Positions 51,560 through 60,858 are shown, counted from the first letter of the stretch. The stretch is 64,000 bases of DNA from Magnetovibrio sp. (GCA_026196495.1 JAPHSY010000033.1:140950-204949); one strand, 5' to 3'. Notes: generated from the letters alone by a model not told the origin. Made by a program: numbers and translations.

Positions 51560-51805
51560 GACCTTTCTGATTAGGGTTTCTTCGCAGCTACCTGAGGCTG
51601 TTTTAGTTATGCACGGTAGACACCTAAATTTTCCAACACCCGTTGAACGTAATTCCGGGTTTCTGAGTACGGGATATTTCTATTCAATCAATGATACTTG
51701 TATCTTCTTTGTATGGACCGCAAAGATGATTATTCATGAGTATTCCAGCTTATACGATGCCAAGTCTAGGATGCAGTTTCATTTGTTTTTGGCTTATTGA
51801 AAAAT
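51560..51805 (-). pseudogene. Decayed copy 3 of the slt 3' end, longest
   Basis: The minus strand gives EDTSIID-stop-IE, a one-base deletion, then IPYSETRNYVQRVLENLGVYRA-stop-LKQPQVAAKKP-stop, matching the slt end residue by residue. With small gaps, weaker similarity continues upstream through sequences corresponding to slt VKNYDGSYPMALAAYNAGPHRV. It reaches to about 51805, just before the stop of the hybrid kinase. At least two nonsense changes and one or more indels make it a dead fragment of ~245 bp. The outer ~100 bp of the alignment are less certain. Confidence 0.85.
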
Positions 51806-51812
51806 GACCCTT

Positions 51813-54158
51813 TTACTCAGACCCTAAGATTTCTGTAATAGCATCGAGAGTTGTATTAATGTCTATTGGTTTTGTTAAGTAGTTTGAAAACCCCGCATCC
51901 TCTCCATTTTCGATGTCGTGGGGCATTGCCGCAGCGCTAATCGCGATGACGGGAATTGAAAATGTTTCCGGTAACGTGCGGAGTTTGTGAAAGGCTTCAA
52001 TACCGTTCATACCCGGCAGGTTGATGTCAGCGAGAATGAGATGGGGTTTTTCTTGTCTCGCTTTTTCTATTCCTTTTTCAGCCGTGGGTGATGAAATCAG
52101 TTCAAGGTGCGGTAAGTTGCGAAAGATCGCTTTCATGAGTGTTACGTTTTCGCGGTTATCTTCTATATATAGGACCTTGCGCTTTTGTGGTGGGTGAGCA
52201 TTTGAATGTTTGTCAAAATCGAGACGCTTTTTCTCAGTACTTTTTGGGGCCAAATCATCTGGAGCGATGGGTAGCTCAAACCAAAAGACTGAACCGACAC
52301 CCTCTTGCGTTTCGAAGCCCAGTCCTCCACCCATGGATTGGACCAATTCTTTGGTAATTGCCAATCCAATACCTGTCCCTTCAATTTGCCCAGAATAGTG
52401 GGAGAGCCGGTGAAAAGGTAAAAACAACTTGTCGACATGTTCATCAGAAATGCCTTCACCAGAATCCGTCACAGTAAAGCGGAGATAAAGATCACCTATT
52501 TGTTCTGTTTCTAGGATTATGGAACCGTTTTTTTCATTGTACTTTACGGCATTGGAAAGAAGGTTGAGTAACACCTGCCTAAAGCGTGTCGCGTCTGCGC
52601 GAATGAAAGGCATTTGGGGTTGCAAGTGTTCTAATGAAATGTTGATCTTGTTCTTCTCTCCCATTGCTTTGGCCATGAGAATGCAGCTTTCGACGATTTC
52701 ATCGGGTTTGACGTTCTCAATGGACAGGGAAAGGTTACCGCTTTCGATTTTCGCCAGGTCTAAGACTTGATTGACCAGCTCCAACAAATGACGGCCACCA
52801 GACATAATATGGCTCAGCGCGTCTTGTTGGTAATCAAGTAAAGGATTTGCATTGTCGGCTTCTAGCAATTGCCCAAACCCCAAAATTGCATTTAGTGGAG
52901 TCCGTAATTCGTGGCTCATAGATGAAAGGAAGGAGGATTTTGCTTCATTAGCCTTTTCGGCTTCTTCCTTGGCCACCTTCAACTTATTTTCGGCCATGAC
53001 CATCTGACTCACATCAGTTGAGGTTCCTCTGTAGCCCTGAAATACGTTGTTTTTGTCGAAAATTGGGACGCCACTGATGCTGAGATACATGCTTTTATTA
53101 TCAGGGCCTTCGAACAAGAAGCGGAAATCCCGAAACGGATTGCGGGCTTCCAAATCCTGTAAATGGTGTTGCCATTTTGGTGTATTTAATTCGTTTTTAG
53201 CAGAAATTTCCACACGGGTTTTGCCAAGTGAAAATGCTGGATCGATCCCCGTTAATCTTTGGAAACCGGAAGAGAAGTAAGAAAACTTCAAATCACTGTC
53301 CATTTCCCAAACCCAATCTGATGAAGCGTCTGCAATTTGCCGATAACGCTCTTCATTCTTTCGAACTGCGTTTTTTGCCTGCTCCAATTCTGTGATATCG
53401 GTGCTGATGGAAATATAGCGCAGGGGCATATTTTGTTCCGGTAGTAGGGGAAGAATGGTCATCGACACCCAATACAAATTTCCATTTTTATTCCGGTTGC
53501 AAATTTTACCGTGCCATACTTTACCGCTGGTAATTGTTGTCCATAAATTATCAAAAAAGGAATCCGGATGTGTGCCAGAGTTAACAAGACTATGCTTTTG
53601 TCCCAGAAGTTCATTTCGATCATAACCTGAAAGCTTGCACAGTAAATCATTGGCGTACTGTATTTTGCCATCAGCATCAGTGATGCTGACGATGGCATGT
53701 TGATCCAGGGCAAATTTTTGAAATTCCAGTTCCCGCTTTGCTGTGGCACGGTCTGCAACAAGTTCTGACATGATTGACGAAAGACGTTCCATATCAGAAT
53801 ACTTGGGGCCTAGTTTCTGTTTTCCCTCAGACTCCAGCAAGGTATTGGCTGTTTCGCGCAATGACCGAATGCCCCGGGATTGGCGTTCAGCCTCTTTGCT
53901 TATTTTTGTGTTGGCCTCGGACAACTCCTTAGAACTGAGCTGAAGACTGCGTCCCCTTAATGCCAAGTCACGTTCAAATTGTTCGTATGATGCAGATATT
54001 CGATTAAATAAATGTGCAATGATTTCTGGACGCAAAAATAGATCGGCATCCGTTTGTGTTTTACCAGCTTCCAAATCCTCAACAGCACGACTAAGGGTTT
54101 CAAGATCTCTTAACCCTGTCACTTTTTTGAGCTGTCGAAAGAGAAGCCGATGCATCAT
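51813..54158 (-). CDS. Hybrid sensor histidine kinase of NahK type (PAS-PAS-HK-REC)
   Basis: This 781-residue soluble kinase has an N-terminal helical region (~1-140), two PAS domains (~145-260 and ~270-390), a HisKA domain with His416 in SFLSSMSHELRTPLNAILG, and a HATPase with N and G boxes (FRQVLLNLLSNAVKYN, DSGEGISDEHVDKLF, GTGIGLAITKELV). A C-terminal receiver carries Asp711 (LILADINLPGMNG). Its ATG overlaps the FIST gene stop. FIST/NosP proteins with a co-encoded PAS hybrid kinase form nitric-oxide-responsive pairs in Pseudomonas and others. It lies between slt-end copy 3 and slt. Confidence 0.9.
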   Translation of the reverse strand: MMHRLLFRQLKKVTGLRDLETLSRAVEDLEAGKTQTDADLFLRPEIIAHLFNRISASYEQFERDLALRGRSLQLSSKELSEANTKISKEAERQSRGIRSLRETANTLLESEGKQKLGPKYSDMERLSSIMSELVADRATAKRELEFQKFALDQHAIVSITDADGKIQYANDLLCKLSGYDRNELLGQKHSLVNSGTHPDSFFDNLWTTITSGKVWHGKICNRNKNGNLYWVSMTILPLLPEQNMPLRYISISTDITELEQAKNAVRKNEERYRQIADASSDWVWEMDSDLKFSYFSSGFQRLTGIDPAFSLGKTRVEISAKNELNTPKWQHHLQDLEARNPFRDFRFLFEGPDNKSMYLSISGVPIFDKNNVFQGYRGTSTDVSQMVMAENKLKVAKEEAEKANEAKSSFLSSMSHELRTPLNAILGFGQLLEADNANPLLDYQQDALSHIMSGGRHLLELVNQVLDLAKIESGNLSLSIENVKPDEIVESCILMAKAMGEKNKINISLEHLQPQMPFIRADATRFRQVLLNLLSNAVKYNEKNGSIILETEQIGDLYLRFTVTDSGEGISDEHVDKLFLPFHRLSHYSGQIEGTGIGLAITKELVQSMGGGLGFETQEGVGSVFWFELPIAPDDLAPKSTEKKRLDFDKHSNAHPPQKRKVLYIEDNRENVTLMKAIFRNLPHLELISSPTAEKGIEKARQEKPHLILADINLPGMNGIEAFHKLRTLPETFSIPVIAISAAAMPHDIENGEDAGFSNYLTKPIDINTTLDAITEILGSE

Positions 54159-55309
54159 TGCTCCTCATCTTCAAACAGAAATGCGATCGTCATTGTTTGG
54201 TTGTGTAGCTTGCAATCCAAGATGCCTTGCATGGGGCTAATTTCACCGTATGAGTAAAATCCAGACAACGTGACATTTTGGCCCAAATGCTTTGCAACGA
54301 TTTCCACTTCATCTTCCACTTGGTCACCCATGACCAGCTTACGGCCAACGCAACTGACCAACAGTGCGAGCTTTTCTTCTGGGAGTGTACCGTTAATTTT
54401 GGAAGCAATAGCTGCTTTTTCTGCGCCAGCGACAAGTGCATCGGTTGTGGCATGCATTAATCGCAAATACCCATTTTCCCTAACCGTCCCGGCAAGGATC
54501 AAACTGCCTTCAGATTCATTAGTTCCAAGAATTGTGCGGATTAGTCCGGTGGGTTCGTGGTTTTTATTTAAAATTTCGAACGGAAACAACAAGCCGGATG
54601 CAGGCAAGTCTTTTGAAAAATCGCCTAAGTAGCGTTTATATATATCAAGTGCGTTTTCCCCATCCAGTTCATACAAGATATTGCCTTCAGTCCGCGTAAC
54701 CTTTCGGGCAGGGCCAAAGGGTTCCCATCCGCCAAACGAACCGTGACCGAACCGAAGAGCATTGCCATACAAGCCAACGCCTACGACACCTGTTTCTGAT
54801 ATCGTATTGTTCGTTAACACTAATGTTCTTTGAAAAGCACCATCGTCACCAGCAAGGCCACCGGAAATAGGGACAGCTTTCCCGACAGAAGATACAATGC
54901 CGTCGATCAAAGAACTTCCGTTAACTTCAAGCCCCTTGCTAAATAACAGCACTCCCGACAAGTTCGGTGCCGACAATTGCTCGCCAATTGTTTTGCCTGC
55001 GTTAAATGAATCTGTAATCTCGGCTGCAGTTGCGGATGCTACCTGGATATTCGTTCGATCAAAATGCAAGGCTGTGACGACAGTGGTTTTGTCTTCAACT
55101 CCATCATTGGTAATTTCACCGGCTGTAGAACAACCGACAAGAAAGGATTCTGGGAAGTGATGACGTAATACGTTGTAAAAGTCAGGGGATGAAAAATGAT
55201 CAAGGGTACCAAAAACCAGTACAAGCTGTGGATGAAGATCTGCAAGTTTGGAGAGTTTCCCCAGTTCACTCTTCGAGGTTTCAAAGATATGTGCTTGGGC
55301 AACCTTCAT
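54155..55309 (-). CDS. FIST-domain sensor protein, NosP-like
   Basis: This 384-residue protein has FIST-N (~25-225: LVLVFGTLDHF, FLVGCSTAGEITNDGVEDKTTVVTALHF, GVLLFSKGLEVNGSSLIDGI, GGLAGDDGAFQRTLVLTNN) and FIST-C (~230-370: YKRYLGDFSKDLPASGLLFPFEI, LALLVSCVGRKLVMG, GFYSYGEISP). AGGAGAA precedes its ATG. NosP family members bind heme and NO and regulate the partner kinase in biofilm control. Heme binding here is inferred from family and gene pairing only. Confidence 0.9.
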   Translation of the reverse strand: MKVAQAHIFETSKSELGKLSKLADLHPQLVLVFGTLDHFSSPDFYNVLRHHFPESFLVGCSTAGEITNDGVEDKTTVVTALHFDRTNIQVASATAAEITDSFNAGKTIGEQLSAPNLSGVLLFSKGLEVNGSSLIDGIVSSVGKAVPISGGLAGDDGAFQRTLVLTNNTISETGVVGVGLYGNALRFGHGSFGGWEPFGPARKVTRTEGNILYELDGENALDIYKRYLGDFSKDLPASGLLFPFEILNKNHEPTGLIRTILGTNESEGSLILAGTVRENGYLRLMHATTDALVAGAEKAAIASKINGTLPEEKLALLVSCVGRKLVMGDQVEDEVEIVAKHLGQNVTLSGFYSYGEISPMQGILDCKLHNQTMTIAFLFEDEEQ

Positions 55310-55503
55310 GTTGCATTCTCCTTTGCAATTGAATGCATCTAAGTAAGGGTGTGTCTTGGTGACATCTTTCTACTTATGTAATTGTTAAAAAAGTACAGCT
55401 GTATTTGAGTTTAGAAATTTCTTGTTAGGTTCTTTTACATGTAATTTGAATCGACGGCATTTCCATCATTTTCTCTATGTCTTTTTATTGATTTTGTGAT
55501 GGG

Positions 55504-57513
55504 TCATTTCACAGCTACCCTCGGCTGTTTCAACTGCGCTCGGTAAACCCCCAAATTCTCCAATACCCTCTGAACATAGTTCCGAGTCTCGGAGTAGGGG
55601 ATCATTTCCACCCAATCGATGATGTCGGTGTCATCTTTGCGTGGATCGCCAAAGGTGCGCACCCAGCGGTTGACCCGGTGCGGTCCGGCATTATAAGCCG
55701 CCAAGGCCATGGGGTAGGAGCCATCATAGTTTTTGACCATGTCAGCCAAATACATTTGTCCGATGACCAAGTTATAATTCGGGTCCTTTTGCAGTTTCGA
55801 GCGTGAATAAGGCATGCGGTTGGCTTTGGCGACTTTCTTGGCAGTGGCGGGCATCACTTGCATCAAGCCGCGCGCCCCGGCATGGCTTTTGGCGGTGGTG
55901 AAAAACTGACTTTCCTGACGGATCACCGCCAACACAAGTGGCGTTTCCACCTTGGCCCCGTTTTTGGGTGCGGGTGGGGTCAGCATGGGATAGCCCAAGC
56001 GTCCCAAAGCCATGCCCGCTTGTTCCGATTTTTTGGTAATGCGGATTGCTAGATCGGGACGGCCTAAGCTTTCGGCAAAGGCGGCAGATAAGCGTTTCCA
56101 ACCAGGGGTATCGCCATCGGCAGCTAGGCTCGTCAAGAATGGGCGAAGGCGGTCACGTAGACCCATTTCGGCCAACAAATTTGCGGTGCGTTTGAGCACA
56201 TGATTGTTGAAGGCCTGGGTTTCTGCCTGGGTTGGTACGGGCAGGGGAATATCGGCAACGACGCTTTGGCCCAAACGTGCCCGTGCCAACTGGCCATAAT
56301 ACGTGTTGGGATAAACGGCGGCGCGGTTGAGCCATTTTTTTCCATTTTCAGTTTGGCCTAAGGCCTGGGCGGCACGTCCAGACCAATAGGAACCACGTGC
56401 GACACTTACGGGGAAGCTTACGGCCCCAAGCATATTTTGGAAGTGTTGGTAGGCCCGCTTTGGATCTTTCAGGAAAGTTAGCGCGATCCAGCCTGACATC
56501 CATTCCGCATCAGAATATTCAGCAGCATCGTCGTGGGTCAAACCGTGGGCACTGGTGATGTCGTAGGCTTGTTTGGGTTTATCCTTTTGCAACAAGGTGC
56601 GTGCCAGGATGGTGCGTTCCTTCCACCACTTGTCAGGGCGCATAGGATCGCCCTGGGCGTCTCGCAACAGCTCTGCGGCACCTTCGGTGCGGCCTTTGCG
56701 CCTCCGCCAACGCAGACGCTCGTAAATGAGGCCTGGGTGGTCGATAAGCTCTGGTGCTGTCTTTTTGAGCTCTGCAATGGCTTTGTCGACATTGCCTTCT
56801 TCTTTCATCAGCCAAATACGGGCAATGGCAAGTTTGCGGGTTTTTTTGTCGACCTTCCACAGCTGACGCTGGGCTGGCCAATAGCGTTCTGACCAGATCA
56901 AGCGTTCCAAACGGTCAATATGGTCTTGCTTGGTGATGATTTTGCGGTGCTTGCGGTAGAAGTTCTTTTCCTGTCGCTTGGTGAAGTTACCTTCCACCCA
57001 GATTTTGCGCACTTCGGCATCAGCCACATCTTTAAGACCCAGCTTTTCTTGGGCCTGGGCTTTGCGCACTCGGCCCATGGTCGATATGGGGCCGCCATAT
57101 TGGTCAAACCAGGCCATGATTTCTGCCGCACTCAGTTTTGATGGCATGGTTTCTTCGGCGCGTTTGAGCATGGCTTTGCGATCTGGCCAGCCTTCATAGC
57201 GTTCTACAAACGGTTTGATATCGTCATATTTTGCGGGTGTATTGTGTGCGGTGAGGTATTTCCACACGAGAACCCGAACCAAATCCTTATTTTTAATGCG
57301 CTGGGTGAGTTTCAAGGCATCCTTGAAGCGGTTGCGATCAATCGCCTTAAACACTGATTTGGCGTTTTTGATATCTGTTTTGGACAGTTGTTTTGCCATC
57401 ACCGGTGTGGCCCAGATGCTGACAAACAACACAAGCGCACAGATCAGCCATGAAAGTGTGGCTGTGGCTGTGGCTGATTTGAAGCCAATGGGGTGCAGTT
57501 TGAGTTGGCGCAT
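55504..57513 (-). CDS. slt: Soluble lytic murein transglycosylase (Slt70-like)
   Basis: This 669-residue periplasmic enzyme has a signal or anchor (~18-40, ending VMAKQ) and a long alpha-superhelical U/L region (~45-500). The C-terminal SLT goose-lysozyme-like domain holds catalytic Glu534 (VIRQESQFF), SHAGARGLMQVMPATAKKVA and MALAAYNAGPHRVNRW. It cleaves glycan strands to 1,6-anhydromuropeptides. The last ~45 codons recur as three decayed copies downstream at 48832, 49714 and 51560. It diverges from dapA. Confidence 0.93.
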   Translation of the reverse strand: MRQLKLHPIGFKSATATATLSWLICALVLFVSIWATPVMAKQLSKTDIKNAKSVFKAIDRNRFKDALKLTQRIKNKDLVRVLVWKYLTAHNTPAKYDDIKPFVERYEGWPDRKAMLKRAEETMPSKLSAAEIMAWFDQYGGPISTMGRVRKAQAQEKLGLKDVADAEVRKIWVEGNFTKRQEKNFYRKHRKIITKQDHIDRLERLIWSERYWPAQRQLWKVDKKTRKLAIARIWLMKEEGNVDKAIAELKKTAPELIDHPGLIYERLRWRRRKGRTEGAAELLRDAQGDPMRPDKWWKERTILARTLLQKDKPKQAYDITSAHGLTHDDAAEYSDAEWMSGWIALTFLKDPKRAYQHFQNMLGAVSFPVSVARGSYWSGRAAQALGQTENGKKWLNRAAVYPNTYYGQLARARLGQSVVADIPLPVPTQAETQAFNNHVLKRTANLLAEMGLRDRLRPFLTSLAADGDTPGWKRLSAAFAESLGRPDLAIRITKKSEQAGMALGRLGYPMLTPPAPKNGAKVETPLVLAVIRQESQFFTTAKSHAGARGLMQVMPATAKKVAKANRMPYSRSKLQKDPNYNLVIGQMYLADMVKNYDGSYPMALAAYNAGPHRVNRWVRTFGDPRKDDTDIIDWVEMIPYSETRNYVQRVLENLGVYRAQLKQPRVAVK

Positions 57514-57693
57514 GGCGACGTGTATGTGCTGTCCGTTTGTGTCTTGTTTTGATGATTTTCAGAAAAGGTTACGCGCTCTCAGGCGTGGGCTCAAGATGCA
57601 GGGTTTCAGGTTCTAACATCTGGTGCTTGCCCATGCCCTTGTAAGACGCTAAGTTCCCCGCCTTGAATTCAGCCTTCACCCAGGAGACCTCAG

Positions 57694-58569
57694 ATGTATC
57701 AGGGATCTTTCGTTGCCCTTTTGACGCCGTTCCAGGACGGAGCCGTCGATGAAAAAGCTTATCAGTCGTTTGTCGATTGGCAGGTTAAAGAGGGCACTAA
57801 CGGTTTGGTTCCATGCGGAACTACCGGCGAATCGCCCACGCTGACCCATGCGGAACATCACCGCGTGACGGAGCTGTGCATCGAAGTGGCCGATGGCCGC
57901 GTCCCGGTGATGGCGGGTGCTGGCTCCAACTCAACCGCTGAAGCTGTCGAATTGGCTGTACATGCCGAAAAAGCTGGTGCGGATTCTGTCTTGGTGGTGA
58001 CGCCGTATTACAACAAGCCCACCCAAGAAGGCATTTTTCAACATTTCAAAGCGGTGAATGATGCCATTGGTATTCCCATCATCGTCTACAATATTCCTGG
58101 TCGTTCCGTGATTGATATCTCCATGGACACCTTCAAACGTTTGGCAGAGCTACCCAACATTGCGGGTATGAAAGATGCGACGGGTGACGTGGCGCGTCCG
58201 GTGTCTTACGTCAAAGAACTGCCGGATGACTTTTGTTTGCTGTCTGGAGAAGATGCCACGGCCATTCCGCACTTGGCGGCTGGTGGTCATGGCTGCATTT
58301 CCGTGACCGGCAATATTGCGCCGAAACTGGTTGCTGAACAGCATGCTGCCTGGAATGCTGGTGATGTGGCGCGTGCTATGGAAATTCAACAAATGTTGAT
58401 TTCGGTTCACAGCGCTATGTTTTGCGAAAGCAGCCCTGGTCCGGTCAAGCATGCGGCCAACCTGATGGGACTGTGCAGTGCTGAAGTGCGTTTGCCTTTG
58501 GTGGAAATTGCCGATAGCTCCAAAATCCAAGTTGAAGCCGCCATTCGTGGTTTAGGTCTGATCGACTAA
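57694..58569 (+). CDS. dapA: 4-hydroxy-tetrahydrodipicolinate synthase
   Basis: This 291-residue TIM-barrel aldolase has GSFVALLTPF, the PCGTTGESPTL phosphate/pyruvate motif, Tyr in VYNIPGRSVID and the Schiff-base Lys in IAGMKDATGD. It condenses pyruvate with aspartate semialdehyde, the first step to lysine and diaminopimelate for the cell wall. It is followed by smpB after 24 bases. Confidence 0.94.
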   Translation: MYQGSFVALLTPFQDGAVDEKAYQSFVDWQVKEGTNGLVPCGTTGESPTLTHAEHHRVTELCIEVADGRVPVMAGAGSNSTAEAVELAVHAEKAGADSVLVVTPYYNKPTQEGIFQHFKAVNDAIGIPIIVYNIPGRSVIDISMDTFKRLAELPNIAGMKDATGDVARPVSYVKELPDDFCLLSGEDATAIPHLAAGGHGCISVTGNIAPKLVAEQHAAWNAGDVARAMEIQQMLISVHSAMFCESSPGPVKHAANLMGLCSAEVRLPLVEIADSSKIQVEAAIRGLGLID

Positions 58570-58593
58570 GGTCGGTCCAGGGGACGGTGTGCT

Positions 58594-59082
58594 ATGGCCA
58601 AAAAGAAGAAGAAAAAGGGCCCTGACGGCGACATCGTTGCCCAGAACCGCAAAGCACGTCACGACTACTTCATCGAAGATACACTTGAGGCCGGAATCCA
58701 GTTGATGGGGTCCGAAGTGAAGTCGTTGCGTCGTGGTTCGGCCAGTATTGGTGAAGCATATGCGGTTGAAAAAGGGGGGGAACTGTTTCTCACCAATGCC
58801 TATATTCCAGAATATGCTCCATCGGCGAAATACAACGGTCATACACCACGCCGGGAACGTAAGCTGTTGCTGCATCGGCGTGAAATTAACCGTTTAATGG
58901 GTAATATTCAGCGTGAAGGCTATACGGTTGTGCCGTTGAGTTTTTTCTTCAATCCCCGTGGCATCGCCAAGGTGGAGCTGGGATTGGCTAAAGGTAAGCA
59001 CAAAGCCGACAAACGCCGGTCTTCAAAAGATCGGGATTGGAAACGCGATAAAGCTCGGTTGATGAGCCACAAGAGCCAATAA
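58594..59082 (+). CDS. smpB: SsrA-binding protein SmpB
   Basis: This 162-residue tmRNA partner has a Lys-rich start, then [61 protein letters not shown] and the basic C-terminal tail [25 protein letters not shown]. It rescues stalled ribosomes with tmRNA, which is not encoded in this window. The dapA-smpB order is common in alphaproteobacteria. Confidence 0.95.
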   Translation: MAKKKKKKGPDGDIVAQNRKARHDYFIEDTLEAGIQLMGSEVKSLRRGSASIGEAYAVEKGGELFLTNAYIPEYAPSAKYNGHTPRRERKLLLHRREINRLMGNIQREGYTVVPLSFFFNPRGIAKVELGLAKGKHKADKRRSSKDRDWKRDKARLMSHKSQ

Positions 59083-59119
59083 GTTTAAGGCGGGGACGTC
59101 AAACTTTGCGGAGGTTCGC

Positions 59120-59836
59120 ATGGATGACGACCAAAATGATGATCCTTATGGCCTGACTGGTCGACAAGAGGGGTCAATCTTGGGCTCTTTTCGTACAAAG
59201 CTGACTCAAACCAAGGAAAAATGGGCCCGAGAAGGCCGTGGTATGAGTGGTGAAAACCTACAAGGATTGGCCAAATCTGAGCAAAGGCGTTTGCCGCCCG
59301 GCCAACACCTGACCAAAGATTTCCCGGTTTTAGATTTGGGCGTTCAACCGCCCATCATGCCTGATGAGTGGCGGTTGACCGTTTCAGGCTTGGTAGCTAA
59401 TCCCATTGATTGGGGCTGGCAGGATTTTCAAGGCCAACCTCATGTTACATCTGTTTCCGATATCCACTGCGTCACCACGTGGTCGCGCTATGACAACACA
59501 TGGGAAGGGGTGTCTGGAAAACACTTCCTAAGTGTGGTTCAACCCAAACCTGAAGCAAAGTTTATGATTTTCCACAGTCACGATGGATACACCACCAACG
59601 TGCCCGTCGCAGCTTTTAACAATGTGGATGTGATTTTGGCACATACCTGGAATGGGGAGCCGTTAAGCCGTGCCCATGGTGGTCCCATCCGCCCCATTAT
59701 TCCCAGGCTCTATTTTTGGAAAAGCGCTAAGTGGGTTAAACACCTTACTTTTTTGGCCAAAGATGTGCCTGGATATTGGGAAGTACGTGGCTATCACAAC
59801 GATGCAAATCCATGGAAAGAAGAACGCTATGATTGA
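59120..59836 (+). CDS. Sulfite oxidase-like molybdopterin oxidoreductase
   Basis: This 238-residue enzyme of the sulfite-oxidase/YedY fold has RLPPGQHLTKDFPVLDLGVQPPIMPDEWRLTVSGLVANPI. The Mo-ligand Cys is in SDIHCVTTWSRYDNTWEGV; HGGPIRPIIPRLYFWKSAKWVKHLTF completes the cofactor site. It lacks an obvious Tat or Sec signal, so it may be cytosolic, unlike MsrP. GGAGG precedes the ATG. It would need the cofactor supplied through molybdate imported by ModABC. Confidence 0.87.
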   Translation: MDDDQNDDPYGLTGRQEGSILGSFRTKLTQTKEKWAREGRGMSGENLQGLAKSEQRRLPPGQHLTKDFPVLDLGVQPPIMPDEWRLTVSGLVANPIDWGWQDFQGQPHVTSVSDIHCVTTWSRYDNTWEGVSGKHFLSVVQPKPEAKFMIFHSHDGYTTNVPVAAFNNVDVILAHTWNGEPLSRAHGGPIRPIIPRLYFWKSAKWVKHLTFLAKDVPGYWEVRGYHNDANPWKEERYD

Positions 59837-59973
59837 TGTATCGTGACGATTTAAAGCGCCAGAATATAAGCATTACAACATATGTTGTAGAGTTCTCTAA
59901 CTTGTTTATAATTAATAGAAAATTATACAACTATCATTCTATAGCGTGAATGATTGTAACGGGAGTGTTTGTA

Positions 59974-60339
59974 TTGGCTCGTATTCTCATTATTGATGAT
60001 GATCAAGATATCTTGGATTTCACGACGTCGTGTCTTGAGAGTAGCCATACTGTGACCACAGCCATGAACGGTGAAGAGGGGATGGTCGCGTGCGAAAAAG
60101 GACACTTTGACCTGATTCTCACCGATATATTTATGCCGTATCGTGATGGCTTGGATATTATTCGTGAGGTCCGTACCCTATATCCAAGCATCAAAATTAT
60201 TGCCATGACCAGCCATGTTGGTGAGGGCATGACAGATTATTTAAAAGCTGCAGAACTAATCGGCGCACACGCAAAACTAGAAAAGCCACTAACGCCTGAA
60301 ATTGTGGTGGAATGTGTCGACGCTGTTTTAAATAATTAA
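59974..60339 (+). CDS. Single-domain response regulator (CheY-like)
   Basis: This stand-alone receiver protein has ~122 residues. I prefer the TTG at 59974 (GGGAG eight bases upstream, giving MARILIIDDD) over ATG 59950. Acidic pocket Asp8-10, phospho-acceptor Asp51 (LILTDIFMP), switch Thr/Ser in AMTSH and Lys in LEKPL are present. It shares its C-terminal half layout with the receiver at 13026-13421. No kinase is adjacent, so its partner is unknown. Confidence 0.88.
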   Translation: MARILIIDDDQDILDFTTSCLESSHTVTTAMNGEEGMVACEKGHFDLILTDIFMPYRDGLDIIREVRTLYPSIKIIAMTSHVGEGMTDYLKAAELIGAHAKLEKPLTPEIVVECVDAVLNN

Positions 60340-60531
60340 AGTCAAATCTATGTAAATCCTCATTTTTTTGTGTGTTTTAGGACGGGTTTCACTTGCTCTG
60401 AGCGGTGTTGCGGCGTAAAACTGCTGCATCGCACAATATGACTATGTGCATCTGCACAATAATGCTGTGTGCACGGATTGACTTTATGTATGTGCATTTC
60501 AGCTAAACCGCTGATAAGGACCTCCCTACCT

Positions 60532-60771
60532 ATGAGCAGCTCTGATAATAAACAACTTCTCCATCTCGTATTTGGTGGTCGTGTTAAGGACCCCCAAGGT
60601 GTTGAATTTGAAGATTTGAACAATGTCGATGTTGTCGGCATTTATCCCAACAATGCTGAAGCCCTGGACGCCTGGCGGGCTAAATCCCACGCCAACGTCG
60701 ATGATGCGAACGTGAAGTACGTCTTGGTGCACTTGCACCGCATGTTGGAAGATCCAGAAAACGAAGAGTAA
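60532..60771 (+). CDS. DUF4170-family protein
   Basis: This 79-residue protein matches the small alphaproteobacterial DUF4170 family: LLHLVFGGRVKDPQGVEFEDLNNVDVVGIYPNNAEALDAWRAKSHANVDDANVKYVLVHLHRML. It is a predicted compact cytosolic domain of unknown function. AAGGA lies ~12 bases before the ATG. The 190 bp upstream contain several TGTGCA/TGCACA hexamers around 60440-60500. Confidence 0.85.
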   Translation: MSSSDNKQLLHLVFGGRVKDPQGVEFEDLNNVDVVGIYPNNAEALDAWRAKSHANVDDANVKYVLVHLHRMLEDPENEE

Positions 60772-60858
60772 GTTTCTTCAGCGCAATTGAGTGCAAAATA
60801 ACTCATCAAAGGCGCGGTGTGCTGGGGTGCTCATTGCGTCTTTGATTGTAATAGGGCG

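Noticed and set aside
60430..60510. Cluster of TGTGCA/TGCACA hexamers before the DUF4170 gene
   Set aside because: The spacing is irregular and no repeat unit or known operator could be defined.
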